Origin: an uncultured Collinsella sp.
Lineage (GTDB): Bacteria > Actinomycetota > Coriobacteriia > Coriobacteriales > Coriobacteriaceae
Direction of reading: 5' to 3'
Assembly: GCA_902470265.1 (NCBI GenBank)
Contig: CABRFW010000013.1
Span: 1 to 14,466 of the forward strand
Length of the DNA: 14,466 bases
In this document: positions 1 to 6,604 of the stretch, one piece after another
Numbering within the stretch: position 1 is the first letter of the stretch
Layout: the number at the start of each line of letters is the position of its first letter
Translations under genes and position numbers: made by a program
The notes under the pieces: generated by a model
Databases searched by the model: none
The model's input: the letters and a program-made list of their open reading frames with translations, nothing else
What the model was told of the DNA's origin: nothing

Positions 1-38
1 TCCAGTTCGTTACGCTAATGGGGTGTCTTTATTGGCTG

Positions 39-62
39 AAGCTCTCTGGCAACGGAGAGCTT
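39..62 (+). promoter_or_regulatory. 5' leader hairpin ahead of the C69 peptidase gene
   Basis: Perfect 8-bp arms AAGCTCTC (39-46) and GAGAGCTT (55-62) enclose an 8-nt loop. The hairpin ends 19 nt before the start codon and just before the ribosome binding site GGGAGGG (72-78). There is no T-tract, so it is not a classical terminator. It may affect mRNA stability or translation, or be the tail of a longer leader structure that lies outside the window. Confidence 0.4.
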
Positions 63-81
63 TCGCACGCTGGGAGGGAAA

Positions 82-2013
82 ATGAGGAAAACTCACCCCG
101 TCAACGCGCTCAAAAAGCTTGGCATAGGCCTCGCCTTTGGAGCTGCGACCATCATGTCCATGCCGACGTCTGCGCTCGCCTGCACGCAGATCTACATGGG
201 CAGCAAGCTCACGGCGGACGGCAACACGTACTACGGCCGCGCAGAAGACTTTGGCGCACGCTACATCAAGCACTTTGGCATCGAGCCCGCGCACAAGGAC
301 GGCAGCGAGTACACATCGCTCGAATCCGGCTTTAAGTACAAGTCCAAGGGCGCAACCTACCGCTACACCTTCGTTCGCGACAACCCCTCTCAGTGGGAAG
401 ATCGCTATGACGCTTATTCCGAGGCCGGCATCAACGAGAAGGGCGTCTCCTGCTCTGCCACGCTGAGCACCTCCTACAACGAGAAGGCCGAGGAGGCCGA
501 CCCCGTCACCGAGGAAACCGGTATCGGTGAGTACAACTACGCCAGTGTCATCCTGGGCGAGAGCGCCACGGCCCGCGAGGGCGTCGAGCTTCTCGGTAGC
601 TTGGTCGACGACCAGGGCATCTGCACCAACGACCAGATCATCATCGCCGACAACAATGAGACCTGGCTGTTCGCCGGACTTTCCGGCCATCAGTGGATCG
701 CCATGAAGCTCACCGACGACGTCGCGTCGCTCAACCCTAATATCGGGAGCCTCAACTACGATGTCGACCTCAATGACACCGAGAATTGCCTCCACTCTGA
801 AAAGATCCAATCCATGCCCGAAGAAAAGGGCTTCGCCGAGTACACCGACGGCAAGTTCGATGTTGCCAGAACCTATGGCGAGAGACTCGATAAGACTGGC
901 ATGCATCAGTGGACTCGCTATGTCCAGGGCCGAGACTACTTCATGAACCCGCTTACCAAGGACGCCGACTACACCATCGTCAACGACAACGGCAGCGTCG
1001 GCGCATCCGTCAGCGAGATCCAGCCCTTGTTCTTCAAGCCTGGCAAGTCTGGCTGGAGCACCTTTGAGCTGATTCGTGCCTTTGGCAACCGCGGCGAAAA
1101 TGTCCCCGGCCTTAACGCCAACACCGACGGCGCCTACGCCATCGGCACCGAGCGCAACACCGAGATCAACCTCTTCCAGATTCGTCGCGGCCTTGATCCC
1201 CAGGTTGCCACCATCCAGTGGGAGATGCTCTCCCGCGCTGCGTATTCCGTCGCCATCCCGTTGTACTCCGCTCTGATAACTGAGGTCAGCCCGTACTTCA
1301 GCGATCAGACCGTCTCCTTCGATCACTGCAAACAGACTGACGTCGTGTACAACGAGGAGCCCGAGAACTCAATCAACTACGTTCTCATGGACATCAGCTC
1401 GCTCTGCTTTGAGAACCCTGACACCCTTGGTATCAGCGTCCGTGCCTACCTCGATGCGCTCCAGAATGAGCTCATCGAGCAGAACAAGGAAGTTGACGCC
1501 GCCATGCTGGCCGAAACGACCACCGAGGGCCGCACCGCTCTGGCCAACAAGGCCGGCAAGGCTGCTACCGAGAACACCTACGTCAAGTGCAAGGCCCTGC
1601 TCCAGGAGATGCGCGCCTATCAGAAGGCCGGAAACTTTGACGAGCCCTTCACTCCGAGCGACCTGAACACCGAGACCAACGGCCTCAAGGTGTCCATCAC
1701 CTACGCCAAAGACGCTCTTGCCACCGACCCGGTAACCCCAGATCAGCCTGGCACTCCCGAGCAGCCTGGTACTCCTGAGCAGCCCGGTACCCCCGAGCAG
1801 CCCGCTAAGCCCGAGCAGCCCACCACCAAGCCCGAGAAGCCTGGCAAGTCGGACACCACAACCACGGTAACCACCAACAAGACGAACACCAAGGGCGGCC
1901 TGCCCACCACCGGTGATCGTTTTGATGGCCGCGTGGTGGCTGCATTCGCCATCGCTGGCGTTGCCGTCATCTCCGCGGGCGGTTACTTCCTCTACCGTCG
2001 CAATAAGGAGTAA
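82..2013 (+). CDS. Sortase-anchored C69-family dipeptidase-like protein
   Basis: A 643-residue predicted surface peptidase of family C69 (PepD-like N-terminal-nucleophile hydrolases). The ATG at 82 follows GGGAGGG by 3 nt. Residues 1-33 form a signal peptide (basic start, hydrophobic core, SALA). Cleavage would expose Cys34, the expected nucleophile, in the context CTQIYMGSKLTADGNTYYGR, which resembles the conserved C69 start including the later R-x-E-D. The catalytic domain runs to about residue 550. It is followed by a proline-rich PGTPEQ repeat linker, a Thr-rich stretch, the sortase motif LPTTG (607-611), a transmembrane helix and the basic tail RRNKE. The protein should therefore be covalently attached to the wall and cleave peptides or dipeptides outside the cell. 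Characterised C69 enzymes are mainly dipeptidases of about 470 residues; the extra length here is the wall-spanning and anchoring region. Substrate is unknown. It stands alone, with a terminator directly downstream. Confidence 0.88.
   Translation: MRKTHPVNALKKLGIGLAFGAATIMSMPTSALACTQIYMGSKLTADGNTYYGRAEDFGARYIKHFGIEPAHKDGSEYTSLESGFKYKSKGATYRYTFVRDNPSQWEDRYDAYSEAGINEKGVSCSATLSTSYNEKAEEADPVTEETGIGEYNYASVILGESATAREGVELLGSLVDDQGICTNDQIIIADNNETWLFAGLSGHQWIAMKLTDDVASLNPNIGSLNYDVDLNDTENCLHSEKIQSMPEEKGFAEYTDGKFDVARTYGERLDKTGMHQWTRYVQGRDYFMNPLTKDADYTIVNDNGSVGASVSEIQPLFFKPGKSGWSTFELIRAFGNRGENVPGLNANTDGAYAIGTERNTEINLFQIRRGLDPQVATIQWEMLSRAAYSVAIPLYSALITEVSPYFSDQTVSFDHCKQTDVVYNEEPENSINYVLMDISSLCFENPDTLGISVRAYLDALQNELIEQNKEVDAAMLAETTTEGRTALANKAGKAATENTYVKCKALLQEMRAYQKAGNFDEPFTPSDLNTETNGLKVSITYAKDALATDPVTPDQPGTPEQPGTPEQPGTPEQPAKPEQPTTKPEKPGKSDTTTTVTTNKTNTKGGLPTTGDRFDGRVVAAFAIAGVAVISAGGYFLYRRNKE
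1747..1818 (+). repeat. 18-nt tandem repeat encoding PGTPEQ units
   Basis: Four 18-nt units (1747-1764, 1765-1782, 1783-1800, 1801-1818) encode PGTPEQ three times and then the variant PAKPEQ. The units differ mostly at third codon positions. This is the wall-spanning Pro-rich linker of the C69 peptidase. In-frame tandem repeats like this can gain or lose copies between strains. Confidence 0.85.
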
Positions 2014-2020
2014 CGTCTTA

Positions 2021-2072
2021 GCTGAGCGGGCAAGGCAGCAATGGCAGCCTCGCCCGCTCAGCCCGCTCTTTT
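2021..2072 (+). terminator. Rho-independent terminator of the C69 peptidase gene
   Basis: Perfect 11-bp arms GCTGAGCGGGC (2021-2031) and GCCCGCTCAGC (2052-2062). Part of the loop pairs again (AGGC/GCCT). A short TTTT run follows at 2069-2072. It begins 7 nt after the stop codon. Confidence 0.8.
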
Positions 2073-2076
2073 GACC

Positions 2077-2103
2077 GGCGGGAAACCCGCCTGAAATCTT
2101 TTT
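2077..2103 (+). terminator. Possible second terminator hairpin
   Basis: GGCGGG (2077-2082), loop AAA, CCCGCC (2086-2091), then TTTTT at 2099-2103. The T-run is 7 nt from the stem and forms part of the adjacent palindrome, so this could be a back-up terminator or simply a neighbouring structural element. Confidence 0.4.
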
Positions 2104-2113
2104 AAAAAGATTT
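2094..2113. promoter_or_regulatory. Perfect 20-bp AT-rich palindrome upstream of the trp-type leader
   Basis: AAATCTTTTT followed by AAAAAGATTT is a perfect 20-bp palindrome with no spacer. It ends 22 bp before the candidate -10 box at 2136, so it lies at or just upstream of the expected -35 position. It is a plausible operator for a dimeric regulator of the transport operon. An alternative is a T-tract/A-tract shared by terminators on both strands. Confidence 0.45.
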
Positions 2114-2141
2114 CCCCGCACACACTTCGCTGTGTTATAGT
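2112..2141 (+). promoter_or_regulatory. Putative promoter of the tryptophan ECF operon
   Basis: TATAGT (2136-2141) is a good -10 match with a TGTG just upstream, and no close -35 box is seen (TTCCCC at 2112-2117 is a poor match). Transcription would start near 2148, about 50 nt before the leader peptide and 160 nt before the attenuator hairpin. The weak -35 suggests help from an activator or dependence on the extended -10. Confidence 0.4.
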
Positions 2142-2199
2142 GCAGCGCAACAGCAACTAGGTGCGACCGCGCCACGGCATCACGAAAGGAGCCACCAAC

Positions 2200-2268
2200 A
2201 TGAAGAACACGATGAAGTCTCTCAACAACTGGTGGTGGCGTGATGCGAATACGATCGGTCGACAGTGA
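2200..2268 (+). CDS. Tryptophan leader peptide (three consecutive Trp codons)
   Basis: A 22-codon reading frame, ATG at 2200 and TGA at 2266-2268, with the good ribosome binding site AAAGGAG (2185-2191) 8 nt upstream. The peptide begins MKNTMKSLNN, continues WWW (TGG TGG TGG at 2230-2238) and ends RDANTIGRQ. Three adjacent Trp codons in a short translated leader just ahead of a terminator hairpin are the hallmark of ribosome-mediated transcription attenuation. Actinobacterial trp leaders are known to carry a similar N-WWW core. The peptide itself needs no function: slow translation of the Trp codons is the sensor. It is placed in front of a transporter operon, not trp biosynthesis genes. It is too short for ordinary gene finders and is likely to be missed in annotation. 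Confidence 0.87.
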   Translation: MKNTMKSLNNWWWRDANTIGRQ

Positions 2269-2335
2269 GTCCCTCACGCCTGTTTTTGCGCTCTAGGTGA
2301 TTGGAAGGCCTCCGGTTTCGACCGGGGGCCTTTTT
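2237..2335 (+). promoter_or_regulatory. Tryptophan transcription attenuator
   Basis: Competing RNA pairings can be read directly. (a) GGCGTGA (2237-2243, overlapping the third Trp codon) pairs with TCACGCC (2274-2280), a 1:2-type stem. (b) The terminator stem is 2307-2316 with 2321-2330. (c) CGGTCGA (2256-2262, the last codons of the leader) pairs with TCGACCG (2318-2324), using the terminator loop and 3' arm. Inferred model: a ribosome stalled at the Trp codons leaves 2256-2262 free to form (c), which blocks the terminator. A ribosome that reaches the stop codon at 2266 covers that strand, the terminator forms and the operon is off. The antiterminator assignment is by eye and less certain than the leader and terminator. 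Confidence 0.7.
2307..2335 (+). terminator. Attenuator terminator ahead of the ECF S-component gene
   Basis: A 10-bp stem (2307-2316 with 2321-2330, one G-U pair), tetraloop TTCG and TTTTT at 2331-2335. It lies 38 nt after the leader stop and 77 nt before the first structural gene, so it can only act on that downstream operon. Confidence 0.88.
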
Positions 2336-2412
2336 CTATCTCGAGCCCGATCGCATTCGCATCACGCGCCTCCGCTTTTCTCTTGCACTCCCATTCCGAA
2401 AGGATTTTCACC

Positions 2413-2985
2413 ATGTCTCAGAACACCACCGCCGCCCAGCCCCGCACCGTCCAGACCGCCGACCGCGGCAAACTCGACGTCCGTGCTCTCGTCCTGCTCG
2501 CCATCCTGCTCGCTGCCGGCTTCATCCTCAACTTCACCGTCGGCAAGGCCATCTCGGGCATCTCGGGCGGCATGATCAGCCCCGAGTTCATCATCTCGGC
2601 CTTCTGCCTCACCATCCTGGTCGTTCGCCCCAACATCGGCCAGGCGCTCGTCATTGGCCTCATCTCGGCTGCCGTGATCCAGATCACCACCACTTCGCCG
2701 TTCGTTGATTTTGCCGCCGAGGGCATCGCCGCCATGCTCATGGCCGGCATCGTCAACGCCGCCGGCAAGAACGGTCAAGTCAAGCCCGCCATCGCCATTG
2801 TCGCAACCTTCCTGACCACCTTTGTCTCCGGCGTCATCTTCATGATCATCAAGATGGCCATGCTCGGCGTGGTAGGCGAGCTCGCCGCCGCCATGCTGCC
2901 CGTCGTTGCCATGACCGCCGTCTTTAACGCCATTCTGGTCGGCGCCCTCTACCTGCCCATCCAGAAGGCCCTTAGGCTCAACTAA
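2413..2985 (+). CDS. ECF transporter S component, probable tryptophan-specific (TrpP-like)
   Basis: A 190-residue, very hydrophobic protein with about six membrane segments (roughly 24-43, 55-72, 76-93, 98-116, 123-150, 158-184). This is the size and shape of ECF substrate-binding S components. The ATG at 2413 has AAAGGA 8 nt upstream; an upstream TTG at 2383 in the same frame has no such site. The first helix contains A30-x3-A34, the small-residue pattern S components use to dock on EcfT. The stretch after helix 2 (RPNIGQALVIGLISAAVIQI) and the layout resemble the TrpP tryptophan-transporter family as recalled, without an alignment. The tryptophan leader directly upstream supports L-tryptophan as substrate. 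It should bind substrate in the membrane and work with the ATPase and EcfT encoded downstream. Confidence 0.82.
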   Translation: MSQNTTAAQPRTVQTADRGKLDVRALVLLAILLAAGFILNFTVGKAISGISGGMISPEFIISAFCLTILVVRPNIGQALVIGLISAAVIQITTTSPFVDFAAEGIAAMLMAGIVNAAGKNGQVKPAIAIVATFLTTFVSGVIFMIIKMAMLGVVGELAAAMLPVVAMTAVFNAILVGALYLPIQKALRLN

Positions 2986-2991
2986 CCCGCT

Positions 2992-3091
2992 CGGCTTTAC
3001 GAGGGACCCCATCTTGGCGTTCATTCGTCGCTCGCGTACCCAAGTACGCTTCGCTCCTCTTTCGCGCCAACCTGGGCCCCTCGTAAAGCCG
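2992..3091. repeat. Large imperfect inverted repeat between ECF S and ATPase genes
   Basis: Perfect 14-bp outer arms CGGCTTTACGAGGG (2992-3005) and CCCTCGTAAAGCCG (3078-3091). The pairing continues inward with few mismatches to TTGGCG/CGCCAA (about 27 nt per side). The centre holds another hairpin, GCGTAC (3034-3039)/GTACGC (3044-3049). The whole forms a roughly 100-nt cruciform or RNA stem in the 211-bp gap of the operon. There is no T-tract, so it does not look like a normal terminator. It may be a dispersed REP/MITE-like repeat or an mRNA stability element that sets the S to ATPase ratio. Confidence 0.7.
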
Positions 3092-3136
3092 TCTCCGTGC
3101 TTCACCACCAAAGACTGTCCCAAACAACGAGCTTTT

Positions 3137-3176
3137 GGGGACGTTCTTAAACGACTAGTCATTAAAGAACGTCCCC
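3137..3176. repeat. 40-bp near-perfect palindrome before the ECF ATPase gene
   Basis: Outer arms GGGGACGTTCTT (3137-3148) and AAGAACGTCCCC (3165-3176) are perfect, and the centre GACTAGTC (3153-3160) is also palindromic, leaving only two mismatched pairs in 40 bp. It ends 20 bp before the ATPase start codon. A related word (CGTCCCCAAYGACTA) recurs at 14208-14222, which suggests a dispersed intergenic repeat. An operator role is also possible. Confidence 0.7.
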
Positions 3177-3196
3177 AATGACTATGAAAGGTATCC

Positions 3197-4948
3197 ATGG
3201 AAACGATCATCAACGTCGACGATGTCTCGTTCTCCTATGGCACGCAAACCGAGCAGGCGCTCTGCCACGTTTCGCTCAGCGTGAACAAGGGAGATTTCAT
3301 CGGCATCATCGGGCCCTCGGGCACCGGTAAGTCCACACTTGCCGCCTGTCTGTCGGGCGCCGTGCCTCACCACTACACCGGCGCCTTTTATGGCTCCGTG
3401 TTAGTTGACGGCCACGACACCTGCGAGGTCTCGCTGACCGACGTGTCGCAAATCGTCGGCAGTGTGCTGCAGGACATCGACACGCAGATGGTCGCCTCGG
3501 TCGTCGAGGACGAGATGCTCTTTGGCCTCGAGAACTTTGGCGTTCCCCACGACCAGATCGAGCAGCGCGTGAGCGAAACGCTCGAGACCGTCGGCATCAG
3601 CGACCTGCGCGACCGTGAGATCGCCACGCTCTCGGGCGGACAGAAGCAAAAGGTAGCCATCGCCGCCGTCCTCGCCATGCGTCCGCGCGTCTTGGTTCTC
3701 GACGAGCCCACCGCGGCACTCGACCCCGCCAGCTCCACGTTGGTTTTCGAGACGCTGCGTGAGGCAAACCGCGCACTTGGAATCACCATCGTCGTCGTTG
3801 AGCAAAAGGTCGCCCTGCTCTCGGAGTACTGCAACCGCGTGCTCGTGCTCAACCATGGCGAAATTGCGCTGCAGGGCGAGCCACACGAGGTCTTCGCGCA
3901 TACCGACGAGCTCCGTGCCATCGGCGTCGACTGCCCTCGCGTCACGCGTATCTTCAATAGCCTCGAGGCCGATGGCCTGGTAAGCGGTACCCCCTGCTTG
4001 GATGTCGATGAGGCCGAGCGCATGATTTCGGGCATCGTCGACCCCGCACACGCTGCCATCGAAGCCCAGGCGCCCGCCGGTTCCCCGCATGCACCGTCGT
4101 TGCGTCCTCATGCCAAGGATGCCGAACCCGTACTCACCTTCGACCATGTTGAGTTTGCCTATCCCAACGGCGGCGCCGCCGTACACGACCTTAACCTGAC
4201 CCTCTACCCCGGTGAGCTCGTGGGCATCGTCGGTCAGAACGGTGCCGGCAAGACCACGCTCACCAAGCTGCTCACGGGCCTGCTCAAGCCCGCCTCGGGC
4301 AGCGTGCGCGTCACGGGACTGGATACTGCAACCGTTCCCACGAGCCGCATTGCCCGCGAGGTCGCGACCCTCTTCCAAAACCCCGACCGCCAGATCTGCA
4401 AGGATACCGTGCTCGACGAGGTCGCCTTTGGCTTGGAGCTTGCCGGCATCGACCGTGCCGAGGCTCTGCGTCGCGCCCAGCTGGTCATCGACCGCTTTGG
4501 TCTGCCCGCCGACGAGGCACCGTTCTCGCTTTCGCGTGGCCAGCGACAAATGGTGGCACTTGCCTCCGTCGTAGTGGTTGAGCCCAAGATCGTCGTGCTC
4601 GACGAGCCCACGAGCGGCCTTGACTACCGCGAGTGCATGACCGTCATGGAAACCGTGCGCACCATGGCCGAGCGCGGATGCGCCGTCATCATGGTCTGCC
4701 ACGACATGGAAGTCGTCTCCGACTTTGCCGAGCGCATCGTAGTAATGGCCGACGGCCGCATCCTCGACCGCGGCCGCACGCACGAGCTGTTCTCGAACAT
4801 CGATCTCATGCGGCGTGCCTACGTGGAGCCTCCCCAGGTTATTGAACTCTCGCGCCGTCTGGCATCTTCCGTCTCGCCCGCTTTTGCGCAGGTGAGCGAG
4901 GTCACCGATGTCGTTCGAATTACCAAGGAGATGGTCCACCGTGGTTAA
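3197..4948 (+). CDS. ECF transporter double ATPase (two fused ABC domains)
   Basis: A 583-residue cytoplasmic ATPase that powers the ECF transporter, with the EcfA1 and EcfA2 equivalents in one chain. The ATG at 3197 has GAAAGG 5 nt upstream. Domain 1: Walker A GPSGTGKST (39-47), Q-loop Q92, signature LSGGQ (145-149), Walker B ending D169-E170, D-loop AALD. Domain 2: Walker A GQNGAGKTT (346-354), variant signature LSRGQ (445-449), Walker B ending D469-E470, switch His502. The H-loop of domain 1 reads VVVEQKV with Gln203 where His is usual, so the two sites may be functionally unequal. A linker of about 60 residues joins the domains. The gene overlaps the downstream EcfT gene by 8 bp, which indicates coupled translation and a dedicated, not shared, ECF module. 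Confidence 0.93.
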   Translation: METIINVDDVSFSYGTQTEQALCHVSLSVNKGDFIGIIGPSGTGKSTLAACLSGAVPHHYTGAFYGSVLVDGHDTCEVSLTDVSQIVGSVLQDIDTQMVASVVEDEMLFGLENFGVPHDQIEQRVSETLETVGISDLRDREIATLSGGQKQKVAIAAVLAMRPRVLVLDEPTAALDPASSTLVFETLREANRALGITIVVVEQKVALLSEYCNRVLVLNHGEIALQGEPHEVFAHTDELRAIGVDCPRVTRIFNSLEADGLVSGTPCLDVDEAERMISGIVDPAHAAIEAQAPAGSPHAPSLRPHAKDAEPVLTFDHVEFAYPNGGAAVHDLNLTLYPGELVGIVGQNGAGKTTLTKLLTGLLKPASGSVRVTGLDTATVPTSRIAREVATLFQNPDRQICKDTVLDEVAFGLELAGIDRAEALRRAQLVIDRFGLPADEAPFSLSRGQRQMVALASVVVVEPKIVVLDEPTSGLDYRECMTVMETVRTMAERGCAVIMVCHDMEVVSDFAERIVVMADGRILDRGRTHELFSNIDLMRRAYVEPPQVIELSRRLASSVSPAFAQVSEVTDVVRITKEMVHRG

Positions 4949-5687
4949 CGTCATCGACTACATGCCGGGCGATACGCTGCTGCATCGCCTGAACCCCGTC
5001 GTCAAACTGGGCCTCGCCGCCGCCATCATCGTCGGCATCTTCTTGTCCGACACCTACGTGGCGCTGCTGGGCTTTTTGGCACTCACCCTTGCACTGGGTA
5101 CCTATGCCGGCGTCGTCGACCGTCTGCTCTCGCTGCTCAAGTTGCTGATTCCGCTCGCGCTTATCATGCTGGTGCTCCAGCTGGCCTTTATGCGCGATGG
5201 CAACGTGGTGTGGGGCTTTATCACCGACGCGGGCCTCATCACGGGATCGAAGGCCTGCCTGCGCCTGCTAGGTGTGGCGTTGCCACTCATCCTCATGCTC
5301 ATGGTGACCAAGCTCAACGACCTTGCCAACGCCTGCGTCGAGGTGCTGCATGTGCCGTATCGCTATGCCTTCACCTTTACCACGGCGCTGCGCTTTGTAC
5401 CGGTGTTTGGTCAGGAGATGAACGCCATCATGGAGGCGCAGACCGCACGCGGCGTCGAGTACGACACCAAGAACCCCATCAAGAAGCTTAAGCTCATGTT
5501 GCCACTGTGCGTGCCGCTGCTCATCTCGAGCGTGGGCAAGACCGATGCCACCGCGCTTGCCGCCGAGCAGCGCGGCTTCTACCTGCGCACACGCGCCAGC
5601 TCGTACAAGCGCTATCCCATCAAGGGTCTGGACATCGCCGTGCTCATCGTCAGCATCGCCCTCATCGCCATCGGCTTCCTGTTCTAG
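4941..5687 (+). CDS. ECF transporter transmembrane component (EcfT)
   Basis: A 248-residue membrane protein that couples the ATPase to the S component. The GTG at 4941 was chosen because AAGGAG (4925-4930) lies 10 nt upstream and because it gives the 8-bp overlap with the ATPase stop codon. The upstream ATG at 4908 has no clear ribosome site and would add 11 residues unlike an EcfT start. Several hydrophobic helices fill residues 20-130 and the C-terminus. Both coupling-helix signatures are present: AQTARG (166-171) and AAEQRG (207-212), whose arginines contact the ATPases in this family. It is the last gene of the operon, followed 29 bp later by a strong hairpin. Confidence 0.92.
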   Translation: MVNVIDYMPGDTLLHRLNPVVKLGLAAAIIVGIFLSDTYVALLGFLALTLALGTYAGVVDRLLSLLKLLIPLALIMLVLQLAFMRDGNVVWGFITDAGLITGSKACLRLLGVALPLILMLMVTKLNDLANACVEVLHVPYRYAFTFTTALRFVPVFGQEMNAIMEAQTARGVEYDTKNPIKKLKLMLPLCVPLLISSVGKTDATALAAEQRGFYLRTRASSYKRYPIKGLDIAVLIVSIALIAIGFLF

Positions 5688-5716
5688 TTCACCACCGACA
5701 GCAACCGCCCAACGCA

Positions 5717-5753
5717 AAAGGCCTCGGCTCGCACCAAACGAGCCGAGGCCTTT
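5717..5753. terminator. Bidirectional terminator between convergent operons
   Basis: Perfect 15-bp arms AAAGGCCTCGGCTCG (5717-5731) and CGAGCCGAGGCCTTT (5739-5753) with a 7-nt loop. A/T runs flank both sides, so it can serve the ECF operon (plus) and the racemase operon (minus, gene ending at 5813). Confidence 0.87.
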
Positions 5754-5812
5754 ACTGTTTCTCCAGATAAAACCCACCATAATTAACCTGTCCCTTTTTG
5801 GCAGGTCGGAAG

Positions 5813-6559
5813 CTAGAGGCGGTAGGGAGCGCCGCTGCGGATGATGGATTCGCGCACCAGGACGTCCATGGCGTCGAGGGTGATCTCGGGCATCTCACGG
5901 TATTTCTGCAGCACCGAGAGCTCCGTGCAGGCCAGGATGACGCGGTCGCAGCCGCTACGGGCGAACTCCCACATCACGCGGTCGAACTTATCCATATCGG
6001 GCTCACGTCCGGCCTTCACATCATCGTAGATAAGCGACATCACATCGTTCTGACGTTTCTCGCTGGGATAGACAACCTCAACACCCGCAGCCTTACATTC
6101 GCGGCCGTAGACGCCCGCGCCCACGGTTCCGTCGGTGCCCATGATGCCAATCTTGTGCACCGGCTCGGCCGGCATACTCAGGTTGGGGTCGAACTCGCAC
6201 TCCCCCATCACCGCACCGGCCAGAGCATAGCGCACCGACTCACGCGGCATGTGGATAATCGGCACTGTGGTAAACGACTGGATCTGGTCGTAGAAGTAGT
6301 GTGACGTGTTGCAGGGAATGGCAATGTGCGCACAGCCCAGCGACTCGAGTGCCTGGGCACACTCTTTCATGGTCGCCAGCAGCTTGGCATGCTCGCCGGT
6401 CTTAATGGCCAGCGTGCGGTCGGGCATGGTCGACTTGGAGAGCACCACCATGTCGATATGTTCCTGATCGCAGGCAGCAGCCGTATGACGCACCACCTGG
6501 TCGTAGTAATACGACGTGGCCTCGGCGCCCATGCCGCCGATAACTCCCAGCTTTTCCAT
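5813..6559 (-). CDS. Aspartate/glutamate racemase family protein, probable aspartate racemase
   Basis: A 248-residue cytoplasmic PLP-independent racemase that should interconvert L- and D-aspartate (or glutamate). The ATG at 6559 was chosen: AAGGAGG (6565-6571 on the minus strand) sits 5 nt upstream and the protein begins MEKLGVIGGMG, the standard family start. A longer frame from 6643 would add 28 unconserved residues. The two catalytic thiols are visible: Cys83 in IPCNTSHYF and Cys211 in LACTELS. The MPDRT motif (45-49) typical of the RacD/YgeA group is also present. Two cysteines argue for an active racemase and not a single-thiol relative. The gene follows an ATP-grasp ligase by 84 bp, a pairing that suggests it supplies D-aspartate for that ligase. 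Aspartate over glutamate is inferred from this context. Confidence 0.87.
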   Translation of the reverse strand: MEKLGVIGGMGAEATSYYYDQVVRHTAAACDQEHIDMVVLSKSTMPDRTLAIKTGEHAKLLATMKECAQALESLGCAHIAIPCNTSHYFYDQIQSFTTVPIIHMPRESVRYALAGAVMGECEFDPNLSMPAEPVHKIGIMGTDGTVGAGVYGRECKAAGVEVVYPSEKRQNDVMSLIYDDVKAGREPDMDKFDRVMWEFARSGCDRVILACTELSVLQKYREMPEITLDAMDVLVRESIIRSGAPYRL

Positions 6560-6604
6560 CGCCGCCTCCTTGGTGACGCTTGCGCAATTGCGCGTATCGT
6601 ACCC

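Noticed and set aside
10..1326. 438-codon minus-strand open frame across the C69 peptidase gene
   Set aside because: It is antisense to a gene with a signal peptide, catalytic Cys and LPTTG anchor. Its translation is a low-complexity V/G/A/D mix typical of antisense frames in G+C-rich DNA.
1747..1818. Tandem repeats considered as a CRISPR array
   Set aside because: The units are contiguous 18-mers without spacers, in frame, and encode a Pro-rich linker.
2148..2335. T-box riboswitch considered for the leader of the ECF operon
   Set aside because: I see no T-box consensus or specifier-loop layout, and a translated leader with three Trp codons explains the terminator better.
2362..3213. 283-codon minus-strand open frame across the S-component gene
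   Set aside because: The product is an implausible G/D/E/H-rich sequence without motifs, antisense to a clear membrane protein.
3401..4954. 517-codon minus-strand frame opposite the ECF ATPase
   Set aside because: The plus strand has complete Walker A/B and signature motifs in both domains; the antisense product has none.
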